NCBI RefSeq assembly: GCF_029227915.1
Contig: NC_079878.1
Span: 10,044,001-10,108,000, forward strand
Direction: 5' to 3'
DNA: 64,000 nt
DNA from: Hydractinia symbiolongicarpus
Taxonomy: Eukaryota > Cnidaria > Hydrozoa > Anthoathecata > Hydractiniidae
Of this stretch, positions 59,990 to 64,000 are shown in pieces. Within the stretch, counting starts at the first letter, position 1; each line of letters starts with the position of its first letter. The notes under the pieces were generated by a model. The model was given only the letters and a program-made list of their open reading frames with translations, did no database searches and was not told the DNA's origin. The translations under genes were made by a program, and so were the position numbers.

Positions 59990-62572
59990 TCAATCAGGGG
60001 ACCAAATAATAACTGTATTCGCCATAGAATTTTTTATAGTTCCACGATCAATATTGCTATTCAGAAAAGTTCCTTTAAAATTTTTTTGGTCAAGACTCGT
60101 TTTCTTTAGCAAAACCGGAGAAGCACGACTTTGCTTTCGACTGCTGGACGAGTCCGAACATTGCGAACTACCAGTTTGTTGAGAAAATGATCCAAGACTA
60201 GATCCGCGAGTGTTGCGGCGAGTGGATTCAAATGATACCGTTGGTACGTCTATCTTTCGCATGATTTTGTTATAAACTGTTCTAAAGCCATGCCGAAATT
60301 GTTTATTTGCGAAGCTGTATATAATTGGGTTCACCATTGTATTTACAATTGGTAAAATTTGAATAAAGCAATAGTATAAAAACAAAAATAATTTCTCATT
60401 TTTTTGTCTCAGTTTAGGGAAATACGAAGTATTAAACATGATAATAACGTTAACAACACAACTTGGTAACCAACATACAAGAAAAGCAAAGTACACAATT
60501 GCTACAGATTTCGTCGCTTTTAATTCTCTTCGGCGTTTCCGTTTTTGCGATTTTTTATAGCGAGCATTTTCGGAATTTGGTACGTTTAAATGTTGCATCA
60601 ACTCTGGAGATGGAATGGTATGTTCGTTTCGTTGTAAATCTATATGCGTAGCCTCGATCTCCCGAATTTGTACAAGCGCTACATGCAGGATAATAAGATA
60701 GGTGACAGTCATAATTACTAATGATAGCAGGTATATACCGATGAAAGATGCAGCGTAGAAATAATAATTTTTATTCAAGCAATATGCCGACAGATGGACG
60801 CTCAAGAATGTATTATTAGTTTCATCCTGGCGCCATGTAAATAATCCGCTTATGCTCCAAATTGCAGAAAAAACCCACACTCCTGCAATTAATTTCTTTG
60901 CACGACTTTTTGATAACATCGAAGTGTATCGAAATGGCATTCTGATAGCAATGAATCTAAATAAAAATATTACAATTTGATAAAATATAGTCGACATTAT
61001 CAGAACGATTACGTTGACGTTTGCTACCAAAATACTTGTATTATTCTGGTTAATCAAATTTCCTTTGAAAATGGAAGCCGTTCACATGAGTGCCAGAAAT
61101 AGACACGAACTTATGTGTGTTTAACGGCAACGGTAATAACGACGGCAACAGTGACAACAACAACAATAACAACAACATCATCATTAACAACAACAATGAA
61201 ACAAAGACAACGACAACAACAACGATGACAACGACAACCATGACAACAACAACAACAACAACAAAATGAATAACAACAACAACATTATAACAACAACAAC
61301 AACACCAGCAACGACGACGACGACGACGACGACAGCAAAAACAACATCATCAACAAAAACAATCAAACAACGATCACGACAATGACAGAGCCGACGACGA
61401 AAAAAAATAATATCAAAGAGAAAATAAAAGTTAATACAAAAAAATAATTTTGTTACCTGTCCACAGCAATAAGGAACAAATTGAGAATGCTTGCTACGTT
61501 GCAAAATGAATCACTGATAACCATGAGATAACATGCTGGCATATCATGACAAAATCTCATATAAAGCTTCATGGAGATGCTGAATGGTATTAGGAAGATT
61601 GCATATGCCATGTCAGAGCAGGCTAGAAACAAATAGTAAGAAACGTTTTGTGACTAAATACGATAGTTTTTAGTTTGGTTATGTTTTGAATAAGCACAAA
61701 GTTGAATAACCAGGGAGTAGGGTTAACAATAGAAAATTTTAGTCTATTTTGTATGAGATGGTGTGCATTCGTAACCCCCATCAAAACAATAGTGTGAATA
61801 AGAAGACAAATGCTGCATGCAGAGCGCAAGGAAGTGTTATCCTTTACAATATACACTTAAAGGAAGGGGTTAGATAAGCGTAGTGGAAGGATTTTAGTCT
61901 ATTTTGTACCCAAATTGTGTAAAGTCATAAAAAATCAAGTTCTTATGAACAACGCATAATTCACAATTAATGGTTAGGCGGGTAGCATAATTTTTTTCCA
62001 ACGTATCCTGTGTGCTTGATTGGGCAGTTTTTAAATATTTAATTTTATAAAATGAGCAAAGAGGCCTGTTTACGTGTTCCTCTCCACCTAATAATTGGGA
62101 CCACATGTTTTTTATTTTAAGTTCATATGTGCTAACAATATAAGATACACATATTTTGCACATTTTACTATTCAGGACACATTCGAGAAAAACCTTAAGC
62201 TAGAAAAAGGTTAGTACTGTAAATTATTGACGAGTAAAAAATGCTTTATTTACCTAAACTGACTATGAAATATACAGTCACACGATTTCGTAGTTGCTTA
62301 GACAACGCAAACGCCATTACAACCAGTGAATTTCCAAAGATACTTGCAATTAAAACCAGCACCATAAAAATAGCATATGATATATTCTCAGTTGTTCCGG
62401 TCCTCGAAATATCACATCCATCTATCATAATGGGAGGCATAAATGTCGTTGTGGTTGTATTATAAAATGTCTCATTTGGTTCAACGTGGCTAAAAATCAT
62501 ACTTTGTTTACCAAATATTCCTTTCCCATTAGTATTGGCGCCGTCATCGATGATAAAAAGTATGTTGTCCAT
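59990..62572 (-). CDS. Rhodopsin-like (class A) G protein-coupled receptor, 3 exons
   Basis: Exons 62572-62254, 61622-61457 and 60956-59990, with GT/AG borders and matching phases, total 1452 nt, giving 483 residues. The N-terminus has likely N-glycosylation sites (NET, NTT, NIS). TM1 contains GNSLVV, TM2 LACSDMAYAIF (conserved D) and TM3 ends NLFLIAVDR, joined across the exon border to F, giving DRF in place of DRY. Extracellular loop 2 has its cysteine (AYCLNKN). TM6 reads VYFAFLVCWLPS and TM7 NTMVNPIIYSF (NPxxY). Loop 3 is long and basic (KKSQKRKRRRELK). The Ser/Arg-rich tail of about 100 residues offers phosphorylation sites. All class A hallmarks for coupling are present, so it is probably functional at the plasma membrane. 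Peptide or amine ligands are both possible, and I cannot assign a subfamily. The ATG at 62572 is the first in the frame. Confidence 0.85.
61134..61380. repeat. Trinucleotide-rich microsatellite (AAC/ACG) in GPCR intron 2
   Basis: About 250 bp of imperfect aac, acg and aat triplets. It creates spurious V/L-rich minus-strand frames. Confidence 0.85.
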
Positions 62573-64000
62573 TTTCACAATTGGATTAAGAAACTAGCAT
62601 GAATTCTGATTTTCTTTTTTCTTTTTAAATATATTTAGCAATCTATAAATAAATAACAAATATTTATAAACCTCTAGAGACAGAAAAATACGGTTTTTAT
62701 AAGAACTTTGAGGCGTAGATTTTGCCAGAAACTAAAAACATACTAGGAAAGTGCTCAGCCTGAAAAACATGTATATTAGCGACGGTATAAACCTTGACTG
62801 CTGATGAAACCATAAGACAATGTAGGTTACTTTTTCCCTATATTGAAGTCAAAAATTGAAGTATGGAAGAAACAAACCAATTGCGTTTTTATATTAACGA
62901 ATTCTTAAGTTAACAATTTTAACAATAAGTGTTGTTGTGGAAGTATGAAACTTTTATTTCTTTATAACAACATTTCATTATTATCTCACAAATAAATTTT
63001 TCCCGCCTACAATGTAAATAAATGTCTACAGAAATGAAATGATGGGAGGTTCAACAGGCGGTATAAATTGAGAAAAAGTAATTGACGTACAGAGCCTAGA
63101 ATAAAAGTAAGAAACCATTAGAATTTACCTCAACGCAAGGAAAAGTAAAATTTAATTACCATACTTTATTAGTATTATGTCTATGCAATGAAGTATAACT
63201 AATTACACTGGCCCATTCTCTACCACAGAGCTCTTTGAGATACATCCCAAAAGTACTTTAAGGTTTTGATCTCAAAGAGCTCTGGGGACAAAAATGACAC
63301 TGGCCCTAAAAACACAGTCTAGTGGCTGTTAAAGCAACTTGATTATTTATCACAACATCAACCTGTGGTTTACTGCACATGCTTCCACGCATATACAGTA
63401 ATTATTTTTAAAATAAATATTAACACTGTTAAATTATATTCCCGCCAATATTTTTCTAACCATTCTGCAGTTGATCTTGACATAACTGAGTTATTGGACA
63501 TGTACTTCGCAGTTATAAACAACCACAACTAACTTTTAAGTGTCTCTAAAGGTAACGGATTAGAGATAAGTAACAAAGGCACGCATGTGAAAATGACGTA
63601 AGCAACACAAGATTATTTTTTTATCTGCCATCTTTATTTTGGTTCGCACATTCATTTGTTGTAATGACCTGCGAAAGTTTCGAGGAGTTGTGTGGTAAAT
63701 TAGTCAGAGAATCAGAAAATATGTTCTTTCTTATGAAAGACAATTCAGTCAGACTGTAAATGGAAATGTTCTCACCGATTTCTTTTTAGTTTTTATATTA
63801 CCTAATGAATTGAATAATTACCTCACTTACAATTTATGCATTGATGACAAAATTTCCCCCGACTATTAATTTCTCCCTTCCTCTTTTCACTACTATTAAT
63901 TCCCCCCGACTAACCTAAGATATGCCTTAGTTTGTGAGTATTCACGGATTTTTATATATTAAATTAGAATGCTAGACCGTGTTTTCGCCATCTTGTGACA
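62573..64000. other. Upstream flank of the GPCR gene
   Basis: No gene is recognised. It contains a 16-bp inverted repeat at 63226-63284. The promoter of the GPCR should be here but cannot be placed. Confidence 0.4.
63205..63306. repeat. Inverted repeat flanked by a 10-bp direct repeat
   Basis: CAGAGCTCTTTGAGAT at 63226-63241 pairs exactly with ATCTCAAAGAGCTCTG at 63269-63284. Outside, acactggccc occurs at both 63205-63214 and 63297-63306. It could be a tiny inserted foldback element. Confidence 0.6.

Noticed and set aside
61050-61504. Val/Leu-rich minus-strand frames resembling membrane proteins
   Set aside because: They are translations of the AAC/ACG triplet repeat in the GPCR intron.

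Overview
The window is eukaryotic nuclear DNA: AT-rich, with introns bounded by GT and AG, polyadenylation-type signals and many dispersed transposon relics. The animal gene families (DAN/gremlin-type cystine knot, rhodopsin-like GPCR, LRR-EGF membrane receptor, TKL kinase) and the mix of CR1/L2-like LINE, Penelope-like, DIRS-like, Helitron-like and pogo-like elements suggest an early-branching metazoan, most likely a cnidarian and perhaps a hydrozoan. The species is an inference. I saw no rRNA, tRNA or CRISPR.

Layout. 1-15 kb: one small secreted cystine-knot gene (898-1344, +), then a long gene-poor stretch with two tandem Helitron-like elements (8.1-9.35 kb), a 9-bp minisatellite (about 10-10.45 kb) and short Helitron-like elements in tandem (12.4-12.9 kb). 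15.2-18.4 kb: a dead LINE, apparently inserted into a short Helitron-like element. 19.2-20.2 kb: a decayed relative of the neighbouring kinase gene, joined to the GIY-YIG end of a Penelope-like element. 20.8 kb: a scrap of RecQ-like helicase. 22.9-25.4 kb: an intact two-exon gene with nine tandem repeats followed by a TKL-type kinase domain. 26.1-26.4 kb: a pogo/Tigger-type MITE. 28.4-39.7 kb (-): a 15-exon LRR-EGF transmembrane receptor whose exons sum to exactly 2064 nt. 40 kb: a striking palindrome upstream of that gene. 43.3-45.6 kb: a dead Penelope-like element with long inverted ends. 45.7-46.3 kb: a DIRS-like RT scrap. 48-49.1 kb (-): an MFS-like transporter with two frame breaks. 51-53 kb: three tandem Helitron-like elements. 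53-58 kb: duplicated non-coding segments and an interstitial telomere-repeat tract. 60-62.6 kb (-): a three-exon class A GPCR.

The five host genes (secreted ligand-like protein, kinase, adhesion-type receptor, transporter-like protein, GPCR) belong to unrelated families and alternate in strand. Nothing in the sequence suggests that they act in one pathway. Exon joins were checked only by splice-site phase and total length, so transcript data would settle them.
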